Shown piece after piece: positions 1-6,503 of a DNA stretch of 17,633 bases. The notes beneath the pieces were generated by a model. It worked only from the letters and a program-made list of their open reading frames with translations, had not been told where the DNA came from and ran no database searches. A program made the translations under genes and the position numbers. Position 1 is the stretch's first letter, and every line of letters starts with the position of its first letter. This stretch comes from an uncultured Alphaproteobacteria bacterium (GTDB taxonomy: Bacteria > Pseudomonadota > Alphaproteobacteria > Caulobacterales > Caulobacteraceae). The stretch covers positions 1 to 17,633 of the forward strand of contig CAIYSH010000460.1 in NCBI GenBank assembly GCA_903928755.1, given 5' to 3'.

Positions 1-352
1 GGCCCGGCGCCTTTTCGAGGCTGAACTTGCCGATCCAGCGGCCTCCCGGATGGGCAAGGTCCAGATCATTCGGGCCGAGGGACCCTCAGACCTGCTGACC
101 CTGCGTGCCGCCCGGGCCCTTTCTGCGGCGGACATTGTGGTCGCTGATCCAGGCACCGATCCCGGCATCATGGCGATGGTCCGTCGAGACGCCGAGCGCT
201 GCACCCCGGAGGCTGCGCCAACCGACCAGATTGCGCGCTGGACCGAGGTCGGCCAGACGGTCATCCGGCTGGTCTGCGGAGAAGGCGAGCAGGAAGCGGC
301 CCGCCTTCTGGCTGCAGGTGTCGTGGTGGAGCGCCTGACCCAGTCGCTCTAG
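1..352 (+). CDS. cysG: Siroheme synthase-like protein, C-terminal part (5' end outside window)
   Basis: The frame is open from base 2 and ends at TAG 350-352, giving about 116 residues. Near the visible start is RRLFEAELADPAAS, which resembles the end of a precorrin-2 dehydrogenase/ferrochelatase (CysG N-terminal) region. It is followed by GPSDLLTLRAARALSAAD and VRRDAE, which match the opening of a uroporphyrin-III C-methyltransferase domain (usual form GAGPGDPDLLTLRALRAL). Only about 90 residues of that domain are present, against roughly 240 in a full one, and the SAM-binding GxGxGD loop is degraded to AEGPSD. By inference the intact gene makes siroheme for sulfite or nitrite reductase but does the methylation elsewhere. 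An ATG at 50 is internal and not the start. The gene converges on the MFS gene and the two stop codons overlap. The family call rests on a short segment. Confidence 0.55.
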   Translation, partial: ARRLFEAELADPAASRMGKVQIIRAEGPSDLLTLRAARALSAADIVVADPGTDPGIMAMVRRDAERCTPEAAPTDQIARWTEVGQTVIRLVCGEGEQEAARLLAAGVVVERLTQSL

Positions 353-2022
353 TGCAGACTGCGGTTCTTGGTTTCCGGCAGGAAGAGCAGGCAGGTCACC
401 ACCGACAGGGCGGTGAAAGCGAAGGGATACCAGAGGCCGGAATAGATATTGCCCACAGCCGCCACGATGGCGAAGGCGGTGAAGGGCACGAAGCCGCCGA
501 TCCAGCCCGTGCCGATGTGATAGGGCAGGGACATGGCCGTATAGCGGATGCGGGTGGGGAACAGCTCCACCAGGCAGGCGGCGATCGGGCCGAACAGGGC
601 CGTCGCGGCGATGACGAAGACAAACAGGATCGCGCTCAGACCAGTGTAATTGATGCGCGCTGGATCAGCCTTGGCCGGATAGCCGGCGGCCGACAGGGCC
701 GTCTTGATCTGTCCTTCCACACTGGTCTTCAGGGCCTTGGCGTCCAGCTTGCCCAGACCAACTGCCGACCTTGATCCAACAGCGACGCCGCCGATCTTGA
801 CCAGGGCGGGGGATCCGGCCGGGCCGACCTGATTGTCATAGGACACCCCGGCATTGGCCAGGACGCTCTTGGCGATGTCGCAGGAGGTCACGAAGCTGGC
901 CTTGCCCACCGGGTCGAACTGCAGGGAGCAGTCTGCGGGATCTGCCATGACGACAACCGGCGTGCGGGCCTGGGCCTCCGCCAGGGCAGGATTGGCCATC
1001 CGGGTCATCATGTGGAAGCCCGGGAAGTAAGCCACAAGCATCAGGGTCATGCCAAACAGCATGACCGGCTTGCGACCGATCCGGTCCGAAAGGGCCCCGA
1101 ACAGGACATAGAAAACCGCGCTGACCGCGGTGGCACCCATCATCAGCAGGTTGATGGTTTCCGGTGCCACCTTGAGGAACTTGTCCAGGAAGGTCTGGGT
1201 ATAGAAAAAGGCCGTGTACCAGACCGCCCCCTGGGCCGACATGATGGCCGCCAGGGCCAGCAGGACAATCTTGAGGTTCTTCCACTGGCCAAAGGCCTCG
1301 GTATAGGGAGCCGCAGAGCCACCGCCCTCCGCCTTCATCCTGGCAAAGGCAGGGCTCTCGGTGAGTTTCATCCGCATGAAGATCGAGACCAGCAGAAGGC
1401 CGGCGGAAAACAGGAAGGGAATCCGCCAGCCCCAGGCGTCAAAGGCGTCGGGGCCGAAATTCTGCTTCAGGACCAGCCGGGTCAACAGAATGACCAGCAG
1501 GGCCCCGAACAGGCCGAAGGCTGCCGAAGTCTGGATCCAGCTTGTGGACCGCCCCCGGGCATTGGCTGGCGCGTGCTCAGCCACATAGATCGCGGCCCCG
1601 CCATACTCCCCGCCCAGGGCGAAGCCCTGCAGGATCCGCATAAGCACCAAAAGGGCTGGCGAGATGATGCCTGCCTGGGAATAGGTGGGCAGGAGACCAA
1701 TGGCCACCGTGGCGCCGCCCATGAGCATGACGGTGACGAGGAAGGCACCCTTACGACCCGCCTTGTCGCCAATGCGGCCAAAGACCAGAGCGCCAATAGG
1801 ACGGAAGGCGAAGCCTGCGCCGAACAGGGCAAGGGCGGCAATATAGCCCGCCGTATCTGTCAGGCCGGTGAAGAAGGTCTTGGAAATGACCGTGGTCAGG
1901 CTGCCGAAGACGAAAAAGTCATACCACTCGAAGGTGGTGCCGGCCGCTGAGGCGGCCACGACGGTGCGCAGGGACGCGCCCTCTGAAGGCGTTTCACCCT
2001 GATCTGTCGTGGTCGTTGTCAT
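349..2022 (-). CDS. MFS transporter, metabolite:H+ symporter (MHS) type
   Basis: This is a 557-residue inner-membrane protein with about 12 predicted membrane segments. MHS hallmarks are TTFEWYDFFVFG (29-40), the MFS loop GRIGDKAGRKG (82-92), RILQGFALGGEYGGA (129-143), and a second loop LSDRIGRKPV (311-320). The ending LPETKNRSLH is also typical. MHS members such as ShiA, KgtP and ProP move organic acids or osmolytes with protons, so a carboxylate substrate is plausible but unproven. The usual length is about 430-450 residues. The extra length is mostly one hydrophilic insert, about residues 343-461, between membrane segments 9 and 10 on the predicted periplasmic side. The insert has two cysteines (C365, C381). 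The ATG is preceded by GGGAGG at good spacing. It is the last gene of a likely operon behind the crotonase and gcdH, 79 bp after gcdH. Confidence 0.88.
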   Translation of the reverse strand: MTTTTTDQGETPSEGASLRTVVAASAAGTTFEWYDFFVFGSLTTVISKTFFTGLTDTAGYIAALALFGAGFAFRPIGALVFGRIGDKAGRKGAFLVTVMLMGGATVAIGLLPTYSQAGIISPALLVLMRILQGFALGGEYGGAAIYVAEHAPANARGRSTSWIQTSAAFGLFGALLVILLTRLVLKQNFGPDAFDAWGWRIPFLFSAGLLLVSIFMRMKLTESPAFARMKAEGGGSAAPYTEAFGQWKNLKIVLLALAAIMSAQGAVWYTAFFYTQTFLDKFLKVAPETINLLMMGATAVSAVFYVLFGALSDRIGRKPVMLFGMTLMLVAYFPGFHMMTRMANPALAEAQARTPVVVMADPADCSLQFDPVGKASFVTSCDIAKSVLANAGVSYDNQVGPAGSPALVKIGGVAVGSRSAVGLGKLDAKALKTSVEGQIKTALSAAGYPAKADPARINYTGLSAILFVFVIAATALFGPIAACLVELFPTRIRYTAMSLPYHIGTGWIGGFVPFTAFAIVAAVGNIYSGLWYPFAFTALSVVTCLLFLPETKNRSLH

Positions 2023-2061
2023 GCTGTTCCCTCCCGGAATTTACGGAAGGTTTAGCATCGG

Positions 2062-2092
2062 GTTAGGGGCCGGCGGAAGGGCCGACCCCAAC
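2062..2092 (-). other. Intercistronic RNA hairpin between gcdH and the MHS transporter
   Basis: Read on the minus strand, GTT-GGGGTCGGC pairs with GCCGGCCCC and AAC across a six-base loop. There is one bulged base and one G-U pair, giving about 12 bp. The G-U wobble forms only in the minus-strand transcript; the plus-strand version has an A-C mismatch. No T-run follows, so it is probably not a strong intrinsic terminator. It may be an mRNA-stability or partial attenuation element that sets the transporter level below gcdH. Confidence 0.5.
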
Positions 2093-2101
2093 TCCGAGTG
2101 C

Positions 2102-3286
2102 CTAGAAGGCGTTTTCGCCAGTAATTGCCCGGCCCAGGATCAGGGCGTGGACGTCGTGAGCCCCTTCATAGGTGTTGACGGTTTCCAGGTTCGAGGCGTG
2201 GCGCATGACGTGATACTCGCCGCTGATGCCATTGCCTCCGTGGATGTCGCGGGCCTCGCGGGCGATGGCCAGGGCCTTGCCGCAATTGTTGCGCTTCATC
2301 AGGCTGATGGCTTCGGGCACCCAGGCGCCCTGGTCGATCAGACGGCCGAGGGCCAGGGCCCCCTCAAAGCCCAGGGCAATTTCGGTCTGCATGTCGGCCA
2401 GCTTCTTCTGGATCAACTGACGGGCCGCCAGGGGCTTGCCGAACACCGAGCGGGTCTTGGTGTAGTCGCGGCTGGCATGCAGGCAGAAGTCTGCCGCACC
2501 CATGGCGCCCCAGGCAATGCCGTAACGGGCCTTGTTGAGGCAGGAGAACGGGCCGCGCAGACCCGAGACATTGGGCAGCATCTGGTTTTCAGGAACAAAG
2601 ACCTCGTCCAGGGCGATCTCACCGGTGATGGAGGCCCGCAGGGACAGCTTGTTCCTGATCTGCGGCGTTTCAAAACCTTTGGAACCGCGATCCACCAGGA
2701 AGCCACGGATCACGCCATCCAGCTTGGCCCAGACCAGGGCGACGTCGGAAATCGGCGAGTTGGTGATCCACATCTTGGCGCCCGACAGGGTGTAGCCGCC
2801 CGGTGCCTTGCGGGCCGTGGTACGCATGCTGGCGGGATCTGAGCCGCCGTCCGCCTCGGTCAGGCCGAAACAGCCGATGATCTCACCCCTGGCCATGCCG
2901 GGCAGATATTTCTGCTTCTGCTCTTCGGAGCCGAAGGCGTAGATCGGATACATGACCAGGGAGGACTGGACGCTCATGGCCGAGCGATAGCCGCTGTCTA
3001 TGGCTTCGATCTCCCGGGCGATCAGGCCATAAGCCACGTGGTTGACCCCGGCACAGCCATATTCTTCCGGAAGCGTCGGGCCGAGGAAGCCCAGGGCCCC
3101 CATCTCGGTCATGATCTCGCGATCGAAGCGCTCTTCGGCAAAGGCCGACACCACCCGGGGCAACAGCTTTTCCCGGGAATAGGCGCGGGCCGCGTCCCAG
3201 ATCATCCGTTCGTCCTCGGAAAGACGGGAAGCCAGATCTAGGGGATCGACCCAGTCAAAGGTCTTGCTGTCTTGGGCAGAGGCCAT
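2102..3286 (-). CDS. gcdH: Glutaryl-CoA dehydrogenase (acyl-CoA dehydrogenase family)
   Basis: This 394-residue flavoenzyme oxidises and decarboxylates glutaryl-CoA to crotonyl-CoA, a late step of lysine, tryptophan and some aromatic and dicarboxylate degradation. Subfamily-specific stretches are GYRSAMSVQSSLVMYPIYA with the substrate-binding Arg (R101), GCFGLTEADGGSDP at the flavin site, KMWITNSPISD, FSLRAS-like KLSLRAS, ARYGIAWGAMGA, and the C-terminal NTYEGAHDVHALILGRAITG carrying the catalytic Glu (E374). These match glutaryl-CoA dehydrogenase rather than general acyl-CoA dehydrogenases, and the length is normal for a bacterial GcdH. Two ATGs lie six bases apart. I chose the downstream one (3284-3286) because AGGAG sits 8 nt from it but only 2 nt from the upstream one. 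It lies 41 bp after the crotonase gene and upstream of the symporter, probably in one operon. Confidence 0.94.
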   Translation of the reverse strand: MASAQDSKTFDWVDPLDLASRLSEDERMIWDAARAYSREKLLPRVVSAFAEERFDREIMTEMGALGFLGPTLPEEYGCAGVNHVAYGLIAREIEAIDSGYRSAMSVQSSLVMYPIYAFGSEEQKQKYLPGMARGEIIGCFGLTEADGGSDPASMRTTARKAPGGYTLSGAKMWITNSPISDVALVWAKLDGVIRGFLVDRGSKGFETPQIRNKLSLRASITGEIALDEVFVPENQMLPNVSGLRGPFSCLNKARYGIAWGAMGAADFCLHASRDYTKTRSVFGKPLAARQLIQKKLADMQTEIALGFEGALALGRLIDQGAWVPEAISLMKRNNCGKALAIAREARDIHGGNGISGEYHVMRHASNLETVNTYEGAHDVHALILGRAITGENAF

Positions 3287-3294
3287 GGCCATAA

Positions 3295-3299
3295 CTCCT
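3295..3299 (-). promoter_or_regulatory. Ribosome binding site that decides the gcdH start
   Basis: The minus strand reads AGGAG at this position. The ATG at 3290-3292 is 2 nt away, too close for initiation. The ATG at 3284-3286 is 8 nt away, near the optimum, so the protein should begin MASAQ rather than MAMASAQ. Confidence 0.7.
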
Positions 3300-3327
3300 G
3301 AAGATTTCCAGGCCTTATGATCGCAAA

Positions 3328-4116
3328 TCAGGTTCCCGTGTAGATGCCTTTGCGCTTCTCGCGGAAAGAAGCCGCAGATTCTTTCGAATCGTTCACGGCA
3401 CGGCGGGAAATTCCCAGGCCGACGGACTCATATTTGAGGGCGTGTTCCAGGTCGGCGTCCTGGTTGTTCCGCAGGACCTTCTTGGCCATGCGCACGGCCA
3501 GGGGCGGCCATTGGGTCATCTGCTGTGCATAGTCCACGGCGGCCTCGATCAGTTCGCCCTCAGCCAGACGGTTGAGCAAGCCCAGGGACAGAGCTTCGTC
3601 AGCTTCGACCATGCGGCTGGTAAAGATCAGGTCCGCAGCCTTCGCATAGCCGACAATCCGGGGCAGCAGCCAGCTCATGCCGGAATCAGGCGACAGGTTC
3701 CGTTCCACAAAAGTCGTCTTGAACCGGGCCGCAGCTGACCCGATACGGACATCGCATCCGAGGGCGGCACTCATGCCGGCACCGGCGCAGACGCCATTGA
3801 TCGCACCGATCAACGGCTTGTCAAAGTCGTGGAAGAGCCGGGCCCAGGGGCCGACCCAGCCCATTTCATCAAGCCTGGCATTCTGGTCTGAGGGGGCTTC
3901 AGGCAGAGGTCCGGTCAGGTCTGCGCCAGAGCAAAAGCCACGCCCGGCACCTGTCAGGACCACGGCGCGAACGCCGTCATCATCCCGAGCCTTGCCCAGG
4001 GTCGTCGCCAGATCCCGTCGCAGGTCTTCATTGATGGCGTTGAGTTTCTCGGGGCGGTTCAGGGTGACAATCGCCACCGCATCCCTCACCTCATAATTCA
4101 CGGTCTCTCCGGCCAT
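3328..4116 (-). CDS. Enoyl-CoA hydratase/isomerase (crotonase) family protein
   Basis: This is a 262-residue crotonase-fold protein of normal length. The oxyanion-hole segments are GRGFCSGADL and NGVCAGAGMSAALGCD, and the C-terminus has the usual helical end FREKRKGIYTGT. Compared with classical hydratase, the position of the first catalytic Glu (GGGCE) is occupied by Ser (S116 in AGAGMS). The second region reads FVERNLSPDSGMSWLLPR, with an Asp in PDSG (D144), as in PaaG-type ring-isomerising or delta-isomerase members. I therefore infer an isomerase or a broad phenylacetate-pathway-like crotonase rather than a standard two-Glu hydratase; the family call is firm. A GTG at 4117-4119 is also in frame, but the ATG just after it is 5 nt from GGGGGAG and is preferred. 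It is the first gene of the likely operon with gcdH and the MHS symporter. Confidence 0.87.
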   Translation of the reverse strand: MAGETVNYEVRDAVAIVTLNRPEKLNAINEDLRRDLATTLGKARDDDGVRAVVLTGAGRGFCSGADLTGPLPEAPSDQNARLDEMGWVGPWARLFHDFDKPLIGAINGVCAGAGMSAALGCDVRIGSAAARFKTTFVERNLSPDSGMSWLLPRIVGYAKAADLIFTSRMVEADEALSLGLLNRLAEGELIEAAVDYAQQMTQWPPLAVRMAKKVLRNNQDADLEHALKYESVGLGISRRAVNDSKESAASFREKRKGIYTGT

Positions 4117-4288
4117 CACGGCTCCCCCTCAAGGCACGGGGCAACCCTGATCCCAGGTGCAGACCGGCGCAAGACCGCCCGCGACAATTCGACCGGTTTG
4201 CGCCCGCCGCCCCCTGTGGAACCGTCATGAAATCGTCTTCAACTGATTCGCGCCGGGTTCAGACCCTGCGCACCGGGGTGTCGCTGTC
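4117..4288. other. Intergenic region upstream of the crotonase operon
   Basis: This 172-bp spacer should hold the promoter of the crotonase-gcdH-symporter operon. I see no convincing -35/-10 pair and no strong dyad. One GANTC site (GATTC at 4246-4250) is present; in Caulobacterales this is the CcrM methylation sequence, but a single copy is weak evidence of regulation. Confidence 0.3.
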
Positions 4289-4498
4289 ATGTCCTTATCG
4301 CCAACCGCGGCAGATCCCCAGGCCATGTTCCGGCCCCTGCTGTGGGTAATCCTTGGAAGCTTCACCCTGGGGGCGGCGGGGACTGTGGTCTACCGGTCAG
4401 CGCGCATCCCGGAGGCGCACAGCTCCCGCGAGTCGATAACCTATGCCCCGCGGGCAATGAACCAGCCATTACGGAACGCCTTCTCGGCCTTGCCGTAG
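4289..4498 (+). CDS. Possible small membrane protein, doubtful
   Basis: This is an open frame of 69 codons. Residues about 17-36 (LLWVILGSFTLGAAGTVVY) form one plausible membrane helix, followed by a basic, polar tail. Third codon positions over 4289-4440 are mostly G or C, which fits coding in this genome. Against it, no good ribosome binding site precedes the ATG, and the last 58 bases run antisense through the end of cysQ. I recognise no family. It could equally be a chance frame in a high-GC spacer. Confidence 0.3.
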   Translation: MSLSPTAADPQAMFRPLLWVILGSFTLGAAGTVVYRSARIPEAHSSRESITYAPRAMNQPLRNAFSALP

Positions 4499-5211
4499 AC
4501 AAAATCCGAACCGTCCTCTGCAACGACACTGCCACCGGCCTTGGCCAGAACCGCATGCCCTGCGGCAATGTCCCACTCCATGGTCGGCCCATGACGGGGA
4601 TAGATGTCAGCTGATCCCTCTGCAATCCGACAGAATTTGATGGACGAATCCATGGGCCGGGGCGTGGCGAAACCATACCTGTCTGCCAGGGCCTGGACGG
4701 TTTCCGGTTTCATGGTGTGACTGACAAGGGCTATGGCTGCGCCTGGAGGCCATGCCCGCGCCGCGATCTGGACAGCCACGCTGCCTGTCGACCGCTTGAA
4801 GGCACTTCCATCCCTGGTAAACCAGGTCTCATCCGTCGCGGGCGCCGTTACGGCCCCGGCTATGGGGAGGCCATCCTCGACCAGGGCGATATTCACCGTG
4901 AAGTTCGGATCACCGCGCACGAAAGCCTTTGTCCCGTCCACGGGGTCTACAAGGAAAAACTGCCGACCTATGGCATCAGGGGTGCCGAATTCACTGGCAT
5001 CCTCTTCTGAAATCACCGGCACGCCGGGAAATGCCGCCGCGAGCCGCTCAAGAATCAGGGCTTCACCGCGCTGGTCAGCCTCCGTGACCGGACTTTCATC
5101 AGCCTTGGTGTGAACGGTCAGGCCCGACTTCCAGAGGGGCAGTACCAGTCGGGCCGCTTCCTCACAGATATCCGCAAGGATCGGGCCCACATCAGTCAGG
5201 TCAACGGGCAT
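4441..5211 (-). CDS. cysQ: 3'(2'),5'-bisphosphate nucleotidase CysQ
   Basis: This is a 256-residue member of the inositol monophosphatase superfamily. CysQ removes the 3'-phosphate from PAP (and PAPS), the by-product of sulfate assimilation, in the cytoplasm or at the inner membrane. Metal-site motifs are SPVTEADQ (40-47), ISEED (67-71), DPVDGT (89-94, usual DPxDGT) and EWDIAAGHA (212-220). The segment DSSIKFCRIAEGSADIYPR (188-206) is characteristic of CysQ rather than HisN or SuhB. The length is close to the 246 residues of the E. coli protein. The ATG follows AGAGGA at 6 nt. It is divergent from chpT across 151 bp and looks monocistronic. The siroheme gene at the window start serves the same pathway but is separated by the fatty-acid-type operon. 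Confidence 0.88.
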   Translation of the reverse strand: MPVDLTDVGPILADICEEAARLVLPLWKSGLTVHTKADESPVTEADQRGEALILERLAAAFPGVPVISEEDASEFGTPDAIGRQFFLVDPVDGTKAFVRGDPNFTVNIALVEDGLPIAGAVTAPATDETWFTRDGSAFKRSTGSVAVQIAARAWPPGAAIALVSHTMKPETVQALADRYGFATPRPMDSSIKFCRIAEGSADIYPRHGPTMEWDIAAGHAVLAKAGGSVVAEDGSDFVYGKAEKAFRNGWFIARGA

Positions 5212-5362
5212 GGTCTATCCTCTGGGCTTGCCCGAGTAGCGCCGGAGGCGACACAAAGGGCCGGAATGTCGGGGCTGGGCGCTTATGGCAAAACCCCGGT
5301 TTCATCGATCTAACCGCAGGGGCGCGTTTGCCAAAGCGCCAAATCAGGTCAGATTTCGCATC
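5212..5362. promoter_or_regulatory. Divergent promoter region between cysQ and chpT with small dyads
   Basis: This 151-bp spacer must carry both promoters. It contains AAACC-CC-GGTTT at 5291-5302 and a 20-base imperfect dyad at 5321-5340 (GGCGC arms, then one mismatch and two more pairs), which ends 22 bp before the chpT ATG. No full CtrA box (TTAA-N7-TTAAC) is present. Function of the dyads is unknown. Confidence 0.35.
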
Positions 5363-6049
5363 ATGACTGATGACGCCCTACCGACCGAAGCCGCACCGGA
5401 AAGCCCGGTGGTCCCGCGGCCCAGAACCGCGGAGGTCGCGGCCTATCTCGCCGCTCGCATGTGCCACGACTTCATCAGTCCGGCCAGCGCCATCGTTTCA
5501 GGCCTTGACCTGCTGGATGACCCGAGCGCCGAAGATATGCGGGAAGATGCCATGAACCTGATCTCAGGCTCAGCCCGCAAGCTGGCCGACCTCCTGGCAT
5601 TCACCCGCGTCGCCTTCGGGGCTTCGGCCTCTTCAGAAACCTTTGACCCGAGGGAACTGAACAAGCTCGCCGCGGGATTGTTCGGACACATGAGGGCCGA
5701 ACTGGACTGGAAGGTTGACGCGCCGACCCTCAACAAGCCCGCCGCACGGACCATACTCAATCTGGCACAGCTGGCCGGTGGTGCCCTTCCCACGGGCGGG
5801 ACAGCCTCGGTCCGCGCCGTTGAGGAGGCCGGGCATCTGGCGATCGCCATAGAAGCCAGGGGCCCCAGGGCCCGGCTGCGTCCGGAAGTCATCGCGGGCC
5901 TTGAAGGCCGCCCCATGGGAGAGGGTCTGCATGGACACTGGGTCCAGGCCTATTACATTGCCCTGTTCCTCGAGGATGCGGGCGGCAAGATCTTCTCCAA
6001 GGTCGATGAAGAGGGTGTCGTCTTTGCAGCTACCTTGCCCCTGAGCTGA
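5363..6049 (+). CDS. chpT: Histidine phosphotransferase ChpT
   Basis: This 228-residue cytoplasmic protein passes phosphate from the hybrid kinase CckA to the cell-cycle regulators CtrA and CpdR. The dimerisation and phosphotransfer helix reads AARMCHDFISPASAIVSGLDLL, with the phosphorylated His at H35, followed by MNLISGSARKLADLLAFTRVAFGAS. The second half is a degenerate kinase ATPase-like fold (NKPAARTILNLAQL, GPRARLRPEVI). The length agrees with about 225 residues for the Caulobacter protein. An in-frame ATG at 5285 would add 26 basic residues; I prefer 5363 on family length, although the ribosome binding site there is weak (AGGTC). It is followed after 88 bp by a receiver gene and cheR. 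The presence of ChpT places the organism among alphaproteobacteria with a CtrA system. Confidence 0.93.
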   Translation: MTDDALPTEAAPESPVVPRPRTAEVAAYLAARMCHDFISPASAIVSGLDLLDDPSAEDMREDAMNLISGSARKLADLLAFTRVAFGASASSETFDPRELNKLAAGLFGHMRAELDWKVDAPTLNKPAARTILNLAQLAGGALPTGGTASVRAVEEAGHLAIAIEARGPRARLRPEVIAGLEGRPMGEGLHGHWVQAYYIALFLEDAGGKIFSKVDEEGVVFAATLPLS

Positions 6050-6063
6050 AATTGCGACCTTTC

Positions 6064-6075
6064 CGGGAATTCCCG
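6064..6075. repeat. Perfect 12-bp palindrome CGGGAATTCCCG
   Basis: The sequence is fully self-complementary with no loop, so it is more like a protein-binding site than a transcription terminator. It begins 15 bases after the chpT stop and lies 63 bp upstream of the response-regulator start, close to the CtrA half-site. Confidence 0.6.
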
Positions 6076-6091
6076 AGACTAATACCTGTCC

Positions 6092-6099
6092 TTAACCAT
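6092..6099 (+). promoter_or_regulatory. Putative CtrA half-site TTAACCAT
   Basis: CtrA in Caulobacter binds TTAA-N7-TTAAC boxes and also TTAACCAT-type half-sites. The upstream TTAA arm is missing here: the 7-bp-spaced position reads AATA. The site lies 38 bp upstream of the receiver gene, in a spacer that directly follows a gene of the CtrA relay. An eight-base match can occur by chance. Confidence 0.4.
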
Positions 6100-6137
6100 C
6101 CCGGTAGCAGAACAGCTCTCCCTGGAGGCGCTATTCC

Positions 6138-6503
6138 GTGAAGACCTGCTTGGTGGTCGATGACAGTCGGGTAATCCGGAAGGTGGCCCGCCGCATACTG
6201 GAGGATCTCGGCTTTGAAATCGCCGAAGCGTCCGATGGTGCGGAGGCGCTTGCCTGGTGTCGCTCGGCCATGCCCCAAGCCATTCTGCTGGACTGGAACA
6301 TGCCGGTCATGAATGGCATGGATTTTCTGCGCCATCTGAGACAGGAACCGGGCGGCGACACCCCTGCGGTGGTGTTCTGCAGTGTTGAAGCCGACATCGA
6401 GAAGATCCAGGAAGCCCTGGACGCCGGGGCCAGCGAATACATCATGAAGCCCTTCGACAGCGATATCATCGCCATGAAGTTCGTCGAGGCCGGACTGGCA
6501 TGA
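6138..6503 (+). CDS. Single-domain response regulator (CheY/DivK-like receiver)
   Basis: This 121-residue protein consists of a receiver domain only. Key residues are in place: acidic D8 and D9 (VVDDS), phospho-acceptor D52 in LLDWNMPVMNG, the switch Ser S82 (VFCS), and K104 in YIMKPFD. It should relay phosphate or act by binding a partner, since it has no output domain. The start is GTG, preceded by CTGGAGG 9 nt upstream; no better ATG exists in frame. The stop overlaps the cheR start (ATGA), so the two are translationally coupled. Its place next to chpT makes phosphorylation by ChpT or by a related kinase worth considering, but the donor is not shown by the sequence. Confidence 0.92.
   Translation: MKTCLVVDDSRVIRKVARRILEDLGFEIAEASDGAEALAWCRSAMPQAILLDWNMPVMNGMDFLRHLRQEPGGDTPAVVFCSVEADIEKIQEALDAGASEYIMKPFDSDIIAMKFVEAGLA

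Noticed and set aside
1012..1950. 312-codon plus-strand frame opposite the MFS gene
   Set aside because: Its composition (many Gly, Gln, His, Arg) is typical of an antisense shadow, with no motif. The transporter frame is certain.
2009..2842. 277-codon plus-strand frame opposite gcdH
   Set aside because: It is an antisense shadow of glutaryl-CoA dehydrogenase, with no family signature.
5285..5362. Upstream ATG start for ChpT
   Set aside because: It would add 26 basic residues not expected from the family length. It is not excluded, since the ribosome binding site at 5363 is weak.
6081..6099. Full CtrA box TTAA-N7-TTAAC
   Set aside because: The upstream arm at the 7-bp spacing reads AATA, so only a half-site can be claimed.
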